Of a stretch of DNA of 64,000 nucleotides, positions 48,614 through 60,694 are shown one piece after another; the stretch's first letter is position 1, and each line of letters opens with the position of its first letter. The stretch is from Fusarium oxysporum f. sp. lycopersici 4287. Taxonomy: Eukaryota; Ascomycota; Sordariomycetes; Hypocreales; Nectriaceae. The notes beneath the pieces are model-generated. The model saw nothing but the letters and a program-made list of their open reading frames with translations. It did not search any database and was not told the origin of the DNA. The position numbers were made by a program, and so were the translations under genes. Where the stretch lies: assembly GCF_000149955.1 (NCBI RefSeq), contig NC_030986.1, positions 1,127,148 to 1,191,147 on the forward strand. The letters run 5' to 3'.

Positions 48614-49305
48614 TCATCCACTCATGTTATCATCACCATTCACCCCAGCAGAGCTCGAGGCCCGTTGACTAACAGGCATGTTACAACCCGAGCTTCCAAC
48701 AAGATCACCAGGCTGATCCAGCTCCTCCTGAGTTGATCCATAGTCCGTATAGCCGGACTCTTCAGAGTGCGTTTCAGAACCTTCGGGAATAGGAACCATG
48801 GCCGTCTTGGTCCAGATATGAATCGCTCGCTTCCAGTCCAGGCCATCAAGACATCCTCCTTTCACGGAGATGACGTTTTTTGACTAGATTGGGTCAGTAT
48901 GAGATGAGCAGGTAGTAAGCCAAGATGCGATTACGTACAGGCGTTGAGTGAATAAGACGAGTTCCGCATTTGCGACAGAAGTAGCTGTTTGTAACAATTA
49001 GCGCCCAGTCAAACAAACATGAGGCTTCTAAAACACCTACCAGTAAAGTTGATGTCCTGAGGCTGTAGGTCGACTATAATGCCCCAAGCGAGTTAGTCCA
49101 GCTCGTAACACCAAACAGTTGTTTCCTACCTGTAAACGCTCAGTAGATCCGTGTCAGGCAACTCAAATCGAGGAAAGATGGCAGAAGTGCCAAACGCTGA
49201 ACCTGTTTGTCGTCTACAAGCATCGCAGTGGCAGATGTAGAGCGCCAGAGGCTGAGGGAGGGGAGTCTTGAAGGTCACTGAACCACATTGACACCTGGCC
49301 TCCAT
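48614..49305 (-). CDS. GFA-type (Mss4-like fold) zinc protein
   Basis: Member of the glutathione-dependent formaldehyde-activating enzyme (GFA)/CENP-V domain family; most fungal members have no proven reaction. Four exons, 49305-49130, 49073-49041, 48984-48939 and 48883-48614, give 174 residues. Zinc ligands: Cys5 and Cys7 (ARCQCGSV), CHCDACRRQTGSAFG in the middle, and FCRKCGTRL created across exons 2 and 3. The domain continues with VISVKGGCLDGLDW. The last 70 residues form an acidic, Ser/Gly-rich tail not part of the fold. The 33-nt exon 2 is needed to reach the second Cys pair, which supports the model. Confidence 0.88.
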
Positions 49306-50284
49306 GATTGCGAATGAAAGAACGATTCAATTGGACGGTGTGACGACGAGTTTCAATGGTGACGAGATTCGTAAGCAGAGTTTCGATTCTCAGTTCAAAA
49401 CGCCGTTTCGCAACACACGAAACTCGAGGTGGAGGTTTCGATACTGCGCCGTGTGGAGGCGGGGTTCAGTAATCGCCAATTGGATGCCAACTTCAACAAA
49501 AGAATGAGGCTTGAAGGATTCAACTTGATTCAAACAACATTTATAAAGAAGAAACACACGGAGTATTACTAACACAGTCGAACAAATTCCCCCCCGTTAT
49601 CGCTCAGAGATAAAAGAAAGTTTGACTCCGCGTTTGCAGTGCTACTACAGTACGTGACTCATGCGGCACAGTCTGGCGAGACTCGCGCGAAGTCACATGG
49701 GGTAGAAAGGCGTCCTAATTATTGTCCCGGGCTTACTACAGCGCCATTTGCTTATCATATGTAATTATTACTGTTATTCATCGTCACTTTTTCTTATCTG
49801 ATTCGTGGATATCCTCGGCATTTAGCCTAGATATGCCTCGAATAGCCTCGGATTTGCTGTTGTATGCGGTGTGGAAGCAGCCTTTGTTCTGGGTGTTACA
49901 CTTTGCTTTGTGGAACGGTCGTCAACGGTCAGATGTTGAAACTTGGAATTGGATTGGGCTATTTCCGATTGTACAAGCCAAAGTGTTGTTTCTTGTGACA
50001 TCGTCCTATTCATCGGAGTATTTGTAATATCATTTACATGACACGATGGGTATCAACAGGTTACTGGAGGGCAGAAACGGCATTTGTAGGTATATCATTC
50101 TCAGTATAGTACAAAAGACAGGTGCCAACTCCAATGCTACCAATACTATGTAGTCCCTAGCTCAATTTCGTAGACTTGAACTCCGTGATACAGTGCTATA
50201 CCAATGCCAATGCAGATAGCCAATCTTGGCCAGCAAGAACTCCGTCATGACATAACTCATGAACCATCATGCCCAAGCAAACAA
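49306..50284. other. Intergenic region
   Basis: Promoter of the GFA gene and 3' region of the F-box-like gene. An open frame on + at 49722-50027 has no recognisable feature and was not called. Confidence 0.5.
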
Positions 50285-51334
50285 TTATGCACGAGCTCTC
50301 GTAGACCTTTCCGCTATCATGTTATCTGCCAAAGCCGTCGTGACAGCTCCAACTTCCGTCTCCGGGTTTCTCCACCCAACATCACTCTTGATCCATTCCA
50401 TCTTCTCCTGTACCTTTTCCGTACAAACAACTACAATTCTTCCCAGCCCTGCCTCCCTCAACTCTGCTTGCAGCGTCTCACACCACTCAAGCTTGTCCAA
50501 ATCGCTCATCTCTCTCGCCACAACCTCCATCTCAACCCTCTCCAGTCGTTCCATCAGGGCAAGTCCCTCGCCGACCCATCGCCGTGCCGCCTCGGCCCTA
50601 CGCCCCACTCCGCCTCCGAACGCGGGGCCCGTCACCACCGATGTACTCGCTCCGAGAACCATCTTCATCCGAAGTCCTCTGACTCCAGATGCCCATTCAG
50701 TACACAAGGCGCGCCATTCCTCACGACCTGCACCTCCGACCACTACGTCTCGTGCAAGTACTTCCAACCGAACATAACGGAGAGAACCTCGCTGCCATGG
50801 AGCTAGAGCTCGAGTGAAGGCACGGGCGGCCCAGAGGCCTGATGCGAACCAGTTTACAAAGACAAACTCGTTCTGTGTGAATGGTAAAAGACGTGCTTCG
50901 CTGTAAATCTGGCGGTTCGTGCGAAGGAGACTCGTTGGAAGACCCGAGAGGGGACGGTATGGCGATAACAGCCCCAGGTCGTTTTGCTCGTCACGATTCG
51001 CTTTATCCTCTTTAGATGAAGTATCTGTATCGACTGTCTGAAGAATGTATTGGCAATGCACTGGGGTTGGATACCATGGTGCAAGCTGTGCGTGGCGAAC
51101 TGGACACATGAGGTGAAGCCAGTGGTAAATATGAAGTCGAATTTCGAGAGGCAATGATAGGAAGGTGAGTTTGTTGTCAGCTTTTTCGGTCGCGAAGCGT
51201 GGCATCGAGCGTGGTATGGCTTCATTGATCGGCACGATTTCCATATGCGGTTGAGACGCTTCTGAGATATGGGTATATGTATCAGGAGGCATGCCAGCGC
51301 CGTGGCAACATAATTGATAAGAAGCCATCATCAC
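50285..51334 (-). CDS. F-box-like/2EXR-type hypothetical protein
   Basis: Single exon, 349 residues. A degenerate F-box-like motif, FLSLPLEIRLHIYHWLH, lies near residue 58 and is followed by LLRTNRQIYSEARLLPFTQN, the combination seen in the large fungal family of LPxEIRxxIY...NRQIxxEA proteins (F-box-like or 2EXR). The rest is amphipathic helix (RVEMEVVAREMSDLDKLEW). These proteins are presumed substrate adaptors or surface-recognition proteins; no function is established. Two further Met codons follow the first, so the exact start may be a codon or two later. Confidence 0.75.
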   Translation of the reverse strand: MMMASYQLCCHGAGMPPDTYTHISEASQPHMEIVPINEAIPRSMPRFATEKADNKLTFLSLPLEIRLHIYHWLHLMCPVRHAQLAPWYPTPVHCQYILQTVDTDTSSKEDKANRDEQNDLGLLSPYRPLSGLPTSLLRTNRQIYSEARLLPFTQNEFVFVNWFASGLWAARAFTRALAPWQRGSLRYVRLEVLARDVVVGGAGREEWRALCTEWASGVRGLRMKMVLGASTSVVTGPAFGGGVGRRAEAARRWVGEGLALMERLERVEMEVVAREMSDLDKLEWCETLQAELREAGLGRIVVVCTEKVQEKMEWIKSDVGWRNPETEVGAVTTALADNMIAERSTRARA

Positions 51335-52135
51335 GGAGCGTGAATTGCGTGAAGATGGCAGCTCAGGGAATGATGATGACGAGATGATGTTCAGTCCAGC
51401 TTCTCCTCACAGATGTATAAGTAGCCCATCATGTCTCCAATATTCCGCAGTGCCAGAAAGCACGACGCTCAGATAAGGTTATTAATTGTCCCGATATTTT
51501 TCTCAATGCCACAGTCTCGTGAGCTCAAGCCATGTGCTGTCAAAAACGCGGGGAATGGGTAGCTTTGACGCTGAGGACGTTTGAGTGACGACATGGCTGA
51601 GCATGGCGACGAATGATTGATGCAGATGCACGCGCGAATCGGCCACAGCCGACTTCAGGTCAGCTTACTGGACAACCTGGGCTTGGCGCGATGAAGCTCT
51701 AGCTTGAAGCTAATATCTACATAGAATTGAGGATGAGAATTGGAATGAGGTCAGCTTAGAATACCAATTGGTTTTCAATGTCTCCAACTCGAGCTGAGAT
51801 GTCCTGTTCTCAGTCTGATCATGAAGCAAAGTGCCGAGATATTCGTATAGAGTATTGTGGAGAAGTTTCGTAATAAGACTGTATAATGCACTGCTTTCAA
51901 ACTGTACAGTCGAAGCGATATTAGGACTCGAAAGCCGTCTGTGATCGCCGACTAGATACTGCTATCCTAACGCATCAGACCTAAACAGCCGTCAGCTTAT
52001 CTCACTACTAAACTGGGTATATCAACACAAAACCACTCACTCGCAATCCTTCAAAACGCCTTCGAGCTAAAATAGTTTGCCAACCTGATGGCAGAATGCC
52101 ACAACGCCTCTGAGTTTGACCATCAGATCACTTGC
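51335..52135. other. Intergenic region
   Basis: Promoter of the F-box-like gene and 3' region of MED8. No gene seen. Confidence 0.55.
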
Positions 52136-52975
52136 TCATGAAGGAACAAACCCTTGCTGAGGTTGTTGCTGTTGGTCACTGGGTGGTATGTTGATACCTT
52201 GAAGTCCCTTGTAGACATCCACTTTGCGCTCATACTCAACGTTGCGCGGCACCTCAAAGTCTCCCCGTGCCGCAAACCAAAGCAATGTCTCTGGTTCCGC
52301 TCCTCGCACCTTGACTTCCGGGATCTCTGGTTTCTCTGGCTCTTCATCATCTTCCTCTTCGTCGCCTTCCTCCTCGTCCTCTTCTTCTTCATCGTCATCT
52401 ATAGGCCTTCGTAGACCAGTGCGTACGTTTTTAACCCCATTTGCACGTTCTTCCGCCGTATAGGGATCGCTGTTTTCGGTCGATATGAAGTGAATTACCC
52501 GATCCGAGAGCCAACTTCGCAATTCGCGCCAGATTTGTTCTAGAGATTCCAGACCCTCGGGTGTAGCGAGTCGTGCTGTTTCGAGACCCTGACTGACGAA
52601 TTCTTCGACGTCGGGTTCGAGTTTCTTGCGCAGGAGTTGGAGAAGTACGTTTTCTTGGGTTCGGCCAGGGTAATTCGTCGATGGACGGATGGCCATGCGA
52701 TTGAAGAGGTCTGCATTTTCGTTCGTGCTCTCTAGAAGCGACTTGAGATTCTTTTGAAGAATTTTGGCTGAAGCTTGAATTGATTTTCTAGTGGGATGTA
52801 TTAGCTGCTGTCTAACGATGGCGCACTGCGGTGTAGAGGCATACGGAGGTGGCAGAGGATTGCTCTTCAGTAGATCCTGCCTGAAGCTCTGCACACTGCT
52901 GGACAGCTGAGCTACCTTGCTCAGTGTCTGTTCAAGAGCTTTGAGCTCATCGTCATCCAGATTAAGAGTGGCCAT
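52136..52975 (-). CDS. med8: Mediator complex subunit 8
   Basis: Head-module subunit of Mediator, bridging activators and RNA polymerase II. 279 residues from the ATG at 52975 (MATLNLDDDELKALEQTL), chosen because the open frame upstream of it is not conserved. The N-terminal helices (LKALEQTLSKVAQLSSSVQS, KILQKNLKSLLESTNENADL) and YPGRTQENVLLQLLRKKLEP with VEEFVSQG match fungal Med8. An acidic run (about residues 195-220) and a GAEPETLLWFAARGDFEVP block follow, with a Gln-rich end. A 39-nt stretch (52788-52826) has GT and TAG ends and a CTAAT but is in frame and very short for an intron. Confidence 0.87.
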   Translation of the reverse strand: MATLNLDDDELKALEQTLSKVAQLSSSVQSFRQDLLKSNPLPPPYASTPQCAIVRQQLIHPTRKSIQASAKILQKNLKSLLESTNENADLFNRMAIRPSTNYPGRTQENVLLQLLRKKLEPDVEEFVSQGLETARLATPEGLESLEQIWRELRSWLSDRVIHFISTENSDPYTAEERANGVKNVRTGLRRPIDDDEEEEDEEEGDEEEDDEEPEKPEIPEVKVRGAEPETLLWFAARGDFEVPRNVEYERKVDVYKGLQGINIPPSDQQQQPQQGFVPS

Positions 52976-53960
52976 GATGCCTCCGCCGGAAGTGGTAGGA
53001 TGTTGATTGTCGTTTCTGCTGGTCGCAAATGGTCTGCAGCTGACGAATGATGCTGCAAAATACACGATGACGATAGCCAATGCTACTCCAAAGGAAGTAC
53101 GCTTGATGCTTGGTAATTAAAGTATTGGATGTTGGTAAAAGAAATTCGGGTTTGACGCGGGGCATTTCAAAGCTTCCAGAACAAAGCGCGTCCGTCACCG
53201 CACACCGAGCTCGGTGTAGCGGAGCTTCCCCAAAGCTCAGCTCAAATATCAAGCCTGGCAGTTCAGGCACAAAAGCCTCCCCTTATATCACCACCCTACT
53301 CCGTACGGAACTTTTTAATAGAACACCTAGACCCTGAAACAAGCGGAGATCTCTCCACTCACCCCAGATTCTGATAATTTCATCAACGTCATGGGCCATT
53401 TTGCGACATCAGCGCCAAAATCACACAATCTGCGCTTACATGACAAGCTCCGTGGATGCCGCCGTAGCGACGTCGATCTTACAGGGCGATCGGCCGCATC
53501 GGGCCCGGAAACCGACACTCCGCTGTTTCGGAGGATGACATTTGTGATATTATTGGAATTGTGAATGAATTGGACACCCAAGTTATTGGCTGGATGTTTC
53601 TCGCAGCTCATAGTAATCTGATAATACGAAATGATACTGATTGATAATCGTCATAAACAGCTACTAGCTTGATATCAGCTCGACGTTGCTGAAAGTTTCT
53701 AAGCTACAGAATTAGATTGACTGGTAGGCCGAAAGGTACACCAGAAGTTCTTAAGCTCATTAGAGTTTCATTCAATCAATTTATGGCTTTTCATCAATTT
53801 AAATACAAGAAATCATAGCTGGCTATGCTTGATGCGAAAAAGTGTTCATAAATTCAACATCTTCCATGCTGTAATAACATCAAGAATAACCGCTAAAGTG
53901 AAAAACGCCGAATCAAAAAGATACCTCGGTCATAGCTCATAAGATTTTGGGGTGTGAAAT
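52976..53960. other. Intergenic region
   Basis: Promoter of MED8 and 3' region of the choline sulfatase gene. AT-rich at 53640-53940. An open frame at 53327-53611 on minus lacks any protein features. Confidence 0.5.
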
Positions 53961-55723
53961 TTAGCTGTTGCGAACATGGGATACAGCCTTGCTCTCGTAT
54001 CCATTGGCATCGACAAATGGATAACGAGCTCGGCGTTCCAGATCATCAAGAGGGATGGTGGAGCGGATGTACCTGCGGCGTATGGCGTTAGCACGTCTTA
54101 AACTATGCGATGATGTGATTTCGTGGCTTTCCGGCGCATCAATCACTTGTGGGGAGGGTTTGGATTATCCACTTACTTCTTCCTGCCATCATCATCGGGG
54201 TTGAAGTCCCAGCTAGTGAACTCACCCTCCTTGAGAGCGTCCCACACAACTCGTCGTGTGCGTTGAGATAGAAGAACCTTCTCGGTGATCTCATCAAAGT
54301 CCCAGCGAGCATGGGCCTCGGCCTCGAACTTGTGGAAGACTTCCTTGGCTTCCTCCTGCTCGGGTGTCTGTGGTGCAATCTTTCTGAAACGTGCGAGGTT
54401 GTCCAATTCCTTAGGGTCGCGTGCAAGGTTGTAAAGTTGAGGCTCATCAGCTGGGCAGGTGATGTACTTCCAATCGCCTCGTCGGATCATCATCATAGGG
54501 CGAACAGTACCTTCACCAGTGTACTCTGCGATAACAGTGTCGTGGCCCTCGCGGCCTTCGAGATGCGGTAGCATGCTGATTCCATCCATTGGCAAGTAGG
54601 GTGATGGCTTAGTGCCAACCAAGTCGCAGATCGTTGGTAGAAGATCGAGAGTTGAAACGTTTTGAGTGACGCGGTGGGGAGTGAATCGCTTGGGGTAGTT
54701 GATCAACATGGGAACTCGAACAGATGACTCGAAGTAGCTCATCTTGTACCAGAGTCCACGCTCACCCAGCATGTCGCCGTGGTCGCCGCTGAAGATGACA
54801 ATGGTGTTCTCGGCCAGACCCGCATCCTCGAGTGTCTCAAGAAGGCGACCGATGCAGTCGTCAACATAGCTCACTGAGCCGTAGTAAGCTCGCTTGGCGC
54901 GCTTGATCTGCTCCTCTGAAAAGTCCTGGTCCCAAAGGTCGCAGACCTTGAGAAGGCGTTGGCTGTGGGCATCAAGGTCTTCCTTGTTCATCTTCACCTC
55001 AGGTAGGGCGATGTCGACATCCTCATACAGGTTCCAGTACTTCTTGGTGATGGTGTAAGGGTCGTGTGGGTGAGTAAGCGAAACAGTCAGTGCGAAAGGT
55101 CGCTTCTTAGGTCCCTCTCGAACGTGATCCCAAAGGTATTGAGTGCTCTTGAACATGACCTCCTCATCGTAGTCGAGCTGGTTGCTTCGGCCACAGGGAC
55201 CAGCTTGGAGAATGGAGCTGGCGTTGTGGTACCACTCAAGGCGGGTGTCAGGCTCATCCCAGTTCACAGCCCAACCAAAGTCACCAGGGTAGATATCACT
55301 GGTAAGTCGCTGTTCGTAACCGTGAAGTTGGTCACCGATGAAGTGCATCTTTCCAGCAAGAGCAGTGTGGTAACCTTTGGAACGGAGGTAGTGGGCATAA
55401 GTTGGCACATCAGAGCCAATCTGGGCAGCGTTGTCGTAAGCACCAATCTTCATAGGTAGTTGGCCACTGATCAAACTCATGCGCGAGGGAGCGCAGAGTG
55501 GTGAGGGGCAGTAAGCAGAGTCGAACTGGACAGCAGTTGAAGCAAGACGGTCGAGGTTTGGTGTCTTGATCTGAGAGTTGGGGTTGTACATCTTGAGTTG
55601 AGGAGCAGCCAGTTGATCGGCCATGATAAAGAGGATGTTGGGTGTCTCAGACTCTGAAGAGAGCTGAGGAGCAGCCATGCCCTCTCCATTAGAGGGAGGG
55701 AGGGAGTTGAGATCGGGAGCCAT
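53961..55723 (-). CDS. Choline sulfatase
   Basis: Hydrolyses choline-O-sulfate, a fungal sulfur store and osmolyte, to choline and sulfate. Exons 55723-54177 and 54072-53961 give 552 residues. Sulfatase signatures: NILFIMADQLAAP with metal-binding Asp, the formylglycine motif CAPSR in SPLCAPSRMSLISGQ, GKMHFIGD, THPHDPY, and the GDHGDMLGERGLWYK metal site. The final exon supplies KYIRSTIPLDDLERRARYPF, a conserved choline-sulfatase tail; without it the frame would stop at 54173. The start MAPDLNSL was chosen over in-frame codons in the leader. No signal peptide, so probably cytosolic. Sulfur-limitation control is likely from the family, but I did not identify binding sites. Confidence 0.93.
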
Positions 55724-58700
55724 TGTTACTTGGCTCAATTTAGAGGATGGTAGAATACGAGGTCTTGGTGTGAATCTCCTGAGATAGCTTGATGCTTTCA
55801 AACACTGGAAATGGGTATCTAGAGACGTGTGCTTGAAGAAAAGAAGTATTGAAAGAGGAGGGTTTAGTGAGGAAGTGTCGAAAGGTAAAAAGGTGAGTGC
55901 GGATGAGTGGTTAAATAGATACAAAACATATGCAGGATGTAGGTCGACGGGTGGAGTTTAACTAGGGTTTGTCATGGAAGTCGACTTAATGCTTCTAGCC
56001 AGCTGTAACCCGAAGCCTCGTGAGTAGGTAAATGCGGAGAGGTACTAGATTAGTTTATCAAGGGAGTAGTCTCGTGATATCCCTGTTAGGGCTATGATTC
56101 AGATGAATGAGTGAGAGCCTAGAGGAGGTGGGCGATGAGCGGATGGTACGGTACGGAGAGGCAAGGCAACACCTTGGCACACAGACACGGCGTATGCATT
56201 TATCATCTCACAGGGGTCAGAGTGGAGGAATGGGGGAAATAAGTAGATCTGCACGAGGGTGAATAATGCCCGTGGGCGAGCGAGTATTTGGTGGGAAATA
56301 AGAAGATAACTAATGTGAATATCCCGATGACAAGAGGCCAAAAGAGGAATAGCAACCGGTGAGGTGATTGACGCCACAAGTTTTGCAATCGAAAAGGAGT
56401 GGGAACAATGTCTTGTCTCGTCTCATCTTGCCAATCTTTTGACTTTTGAGAGGCAAAGCAATCAGCCAGAAAGAAGAGAGAACAGTAATGTTAATAATGA
56501 GCTGGGGTGTGTCTAAGTTCTTTTGATGTGGAGGCGGCTCATAGCGGTGGGCTTTTTGGCTTTGGGCCCACAGTAGCTTAGCTTTAGGGGTGTGTCTCCT
56601 ACGGTAGCAGCAGCAGCAATAGCCAGGGGTTATTCCAATAAACCGTTTCCGAGTTCCCATCATGCAGAAAGAGGATGTGTAAGATGAGTCTAGGGGGGCG
56701 TGTGCGGATTTCTTCCAGAACATGGGTGCTGTAGCACATGCAATTATCCGAAAGTCCACCTTATTCTTGAGGCCAACCTCGAACCCGACGTCTTGGACCA
56801 AGAGTTTTATCATGAACACAAATTGAGTCACGAGGATCGTGATCAACACGTATGCATTGTTCGTTCTCAGATAACCTTTTTTGGTTATCGCCATCAGTCT
56901 TACGAAATTACAACCCTGTCGCTTGGTATCATTGTGTTTCTCCGTAGACACAATTAAATGTAATGTCTGGCTAATACACCACCATTTACAAAATGATGGT
57001 GTTTAGGAAGATATGGGAAATGAGTGTCATATCACATGTTCACTTATTTAACTACCCTTGTTTTGTCTATCGTGTTCTTCTTGATTCCAGTTACGCTTCT
57101 GAGATACGGCGGCGGTATGTAGATAACCGTCTACGAAGATTCTTCAGCCAATGCCACTACACAGATGGTGCATATCCCACGTTTGTGAGACTGAGAACGC
57201 AAGAGACGGGTAGAAACGTTGCACATCAGGTCTTCAAACCCTGTTTCGAATGTGTAGATTAAGACTCACACAAACTTGATACTTGTCTATTAATTCATGT
57301 CGTGTAATACCTGTTGAGTTGTCTGTTGTCATTTGATCATCGCCAGCCAAAATGAAGATTCCATTGGATCTGTCTGTTTTACTTTATGCAAATACAAGGG
57401 GATAGTCTTGGCAGCGCAGGGGTTCCAAGCGACTACTCGATTCGGCCATCAGCCAACCACGATTGGCTCATCAAATTCTTGTCCAGTCCTTCCCTGGCCA
57501 AGCCCAGAACCCATAGAGATTGACAGCTGGAACTCTAGTGTAGATTTACCCCAGCCCGGGCTCTCACCTTTACCTTAGACTCTCTGCTTTATCATCCGCC
57601 AGCCGCGAAGCCACTTCTGCTCCATCCATCCCATCATGATCGAGAAGCATCATCGTCATGCATCATACATTACAACGTCCTCAATAGCTCCAGGTTGACA
57701 AGTCACCAATATGTAACGCTCACCAACAGCCTCCTGCAGGCTCTTGCAGTCGCAAGGACAAGATCTTTACAACATGATATTCCATGATGGTTATCAGTCA
57801 TAGGCATGCATAGTGCTACCCTCATCCGTGAAACAGAAGCGATGTCTATCAACAAGCATAACAATGACCGTGCTTCGATTCATCACATGAACCACGATCT
57901 CCGTTGCCCACATCTTGGCGTTCAACTTATAACATCGTCGTGGTGTTGATACATCAGTCTCAACGCACGCACATGCCGTCCGTCGTACTGGTCGCCTTCA
58001 TCTTCCCCACATGCGCCTGTCGAAGCCTTGTCTACTGTCGTCCCCCGTTTCGTGCAAATCCGACAATGCAGCATGCAAGCCTCAGTGATAAGGATGCGCT
58101 TCGTCCCACCATCTTTTCAGGAATCGGCCTCGATTTTAGTGGGTGTAAAGGTTATTCAAGCGCCACCGTCCTCGGGTCTGAACGACGCACTGGCTCTCTT
58201 ACGCCATAAGTCGGTCCCTGCATCCTTTATCTGCACTTCCTTTCCCCTCCAAGGTCTCGAAAAATTCAACCTCCAAGAATTGTCTATACGGTGCATGGAT
58301 ATCCTACACGGTACTGTACAGCCCCGCGAACTGACCCCTCTCCCCACCGTGTGAAGTCACTGTATAGGTAATTCTCACAACCCTCACGCGATCCACAAGA
58401 CGACAATCCCCTCCTGTTGCATTCATCAGCTCGCCATTCCACCGCCCGCCACGTCCTGCGTCTGTACGCATCCGAAATGTCCGCCCTCGCTCGTTCTGAC
58501 ACGCACGCATTTCGTATTCTTCTCCTCCCTCCCACCGTCGATGGTGTCCGTCTGACCACACGTTCGGCTAGAGATGAGACCAAGGTCAGGAAATGAGACA
58601 ACGAAGCAGAGCAATCAGTAAATATTAGACAATCGAGTATTGAAGCGCCAGTTTTCGTTGTCAACCCATGTGTTGTTGTGAGGCTATGGGAATATACGCC

Positions 58701-60694
58701 AACACCGGCAAAGGCATTACTTGGGACACACCAAGCGCATTTCCCTTAGTGCCATAACGCCTTGTCAGCTTGCGATGGTGCAATCCTGGGGCCGTCGACC
58801 ACTTTCCTAGCAATTCGGCCTTCACGGACTAAGCGCCTGCAACCTTTGATCTTCCCAAAGTCAATTGACTGGAATTGGTCTTGAGTTGCCGAGTATGGAG
58901 ACAATCACCTCTTTCCAACTCCCGATGTCGACATTGAAATATCGGACCATCTCCTGTCCTGGAAATCCTTCAATTGACCCGCCGCGTCTCCCGGCTCGAT
59001 CTGTTTCATCTTTTCTACAAAGTTCGGGCATTGCTTGCAGGAACCCCTTTGTTCCGGCTATTTCGAACTGTCAGAGTCTGAAATGAAGGATTTGGCTGAA
59101 ACTGTTGATCACTTCACGAGCCGCAAGTCGGCTGGACACATCTTATCAACCCACCACGAAGAGCCGAGAAACGAAACGTCGTGTTGCACAGCACAAGAAC
59201 AACTCACTAACTGCCACACGTGCGAACTGGGAATTTTTTTGGTCACATTTTGTCCAGATCCATTGATTGTTGAGTCATTGAAACAAACTGCCTGAGAAAC
59301 TACCCCACGGTCGTATCGAGTCCAGGTCACCTCCGTCTAGAACGGGAACCAGCAGGATATGCTTATAAGCAGATTCCAGCCCAGACCGAGACAACTCAGT
59401 TCCTTGCCTCGTCTCCTTGATTGCGCCTGGCTCTCGACTGCTATCCGAAGAGGTTGAAAACATGAACGTTCAATTGGCTCCTTGTGCCAAGAGGGTGATG
59501 TTGACCAAATACCATGACTGGTAGTAATGCACCGTAGCACTTGTCCCATGTATTCGTCCCAAAAGCTTGACCGAAGCCATCCTTATCTTTCTGTCGTTTT
59601 GACTAACCGGCCGCCAACCAAGCAAGCCGTTTCTTACCGCTCACAGACAACCCTGGCTCGAGATTACTTCTGAGTTCTCGGTAAAGAACTAACCACCGAA
59701 CAAACCTCACGCGACCACTATTTGCCAGCCATTCTCAAATTGATGGTCTATGCACATTCCTTTCCCTTCTTGTGCTTAGCCTGCTGGCTACGCATCTGGA
59801 CCCTGATACGATGCCGAATACACCGAATCCTCGTCCTCGTTGATCCATTCATCTATCCCCTAGTAAGTTTATCTGCTGCCTAGTTCCAGCAAGCCAAACT
59901 CCCGGAGACGTGCCTATCAAGATTGCCTCTCTTTCTTGTTGGCCTCGACTCAAGGAGAACCCTGTTAGCTTGCTCTGTTCTCCACCAAAAAGTTGTCCTG
60001 GCTGGCTCTATCTCCTCATGCGCAAGTTTCCATGAAACTACTGTTAACTGGCCAATCATGGCTTAGCCTCTCCGACAGCCGATGACCGACAACCTCTTCC
60101 CTCGAGAAGACAACTCTCTTGTTGTGTGCTGACAACTCTAGAATCACAAGGATATGAAGCGAACAATGATGCGTTGAATATGCAGTTCGTTATTTACTGT
60201 TTGCGGTTATTACAATACCTAGAAGATATAAAACATGAACTTCAATGACATTTCATGCATTATGCCAATCAAACTGATATCCTAACAATTCAACCCTTCC
60301 GTCACATCGAGCTCGCCTGCTTGCTTGCTCGCTCGCTCAGCTCAGTCAACCATGAAGCCACAATAATAAGGATGAATACAAAAAAAGCAATCCCCTTTCC
60401 GACTTCACTCCAATGCCCTAAAATCCGTCATGAGTTGCCATATTTTACCGTCATTGTAGTGATGCACCCTGTGCGCTAACGCTCCTCCCATACAAATCAG
60501 CCTGAAAAACACCATTACTTTGTCTGTCGCACAAACACCCTTTCCCATCACGCCAGTTGCAATGCTCGTCCAGTCTTTTCCCCCTTCTTCCTTGAAACAT
60601 AGGTATCGTATGGCATATATCGCCTCCTATAAAGTGGATTCGGACCGTCCCTCCAGGGGCCAGCCGGTAGAAGTATAGATTACAGCCCTGCCTC
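55724..60694. other. Long gene-poor region
   Basis: About 5 kb between two minus-strand genes. No supported protein gene: the longest frame (56310-56951, minus) is Cys-clustered and featureless, and the others are shorter. Pyrimidine-rich stretches are frequent at 57900-60400, including (GCTC/GCTT)n near 60321-60338. It could hold a long regulatory region or a non-coding transcript, but I see no direct evidence. Confidence 0.5.

Noticed and set aside
49722..50027. 101-codon frame on the + strand
   Set aside because: Hydrophobic by chance in AT-rich sequence; no homologous feature, start context or promoter support.
56310..56951. 213-codon minus-strand frame upstream of choline sulfatase
   Set aside because: Odd Cys cluster, no domain, no codon bias and no neighbouring exon that improves it.
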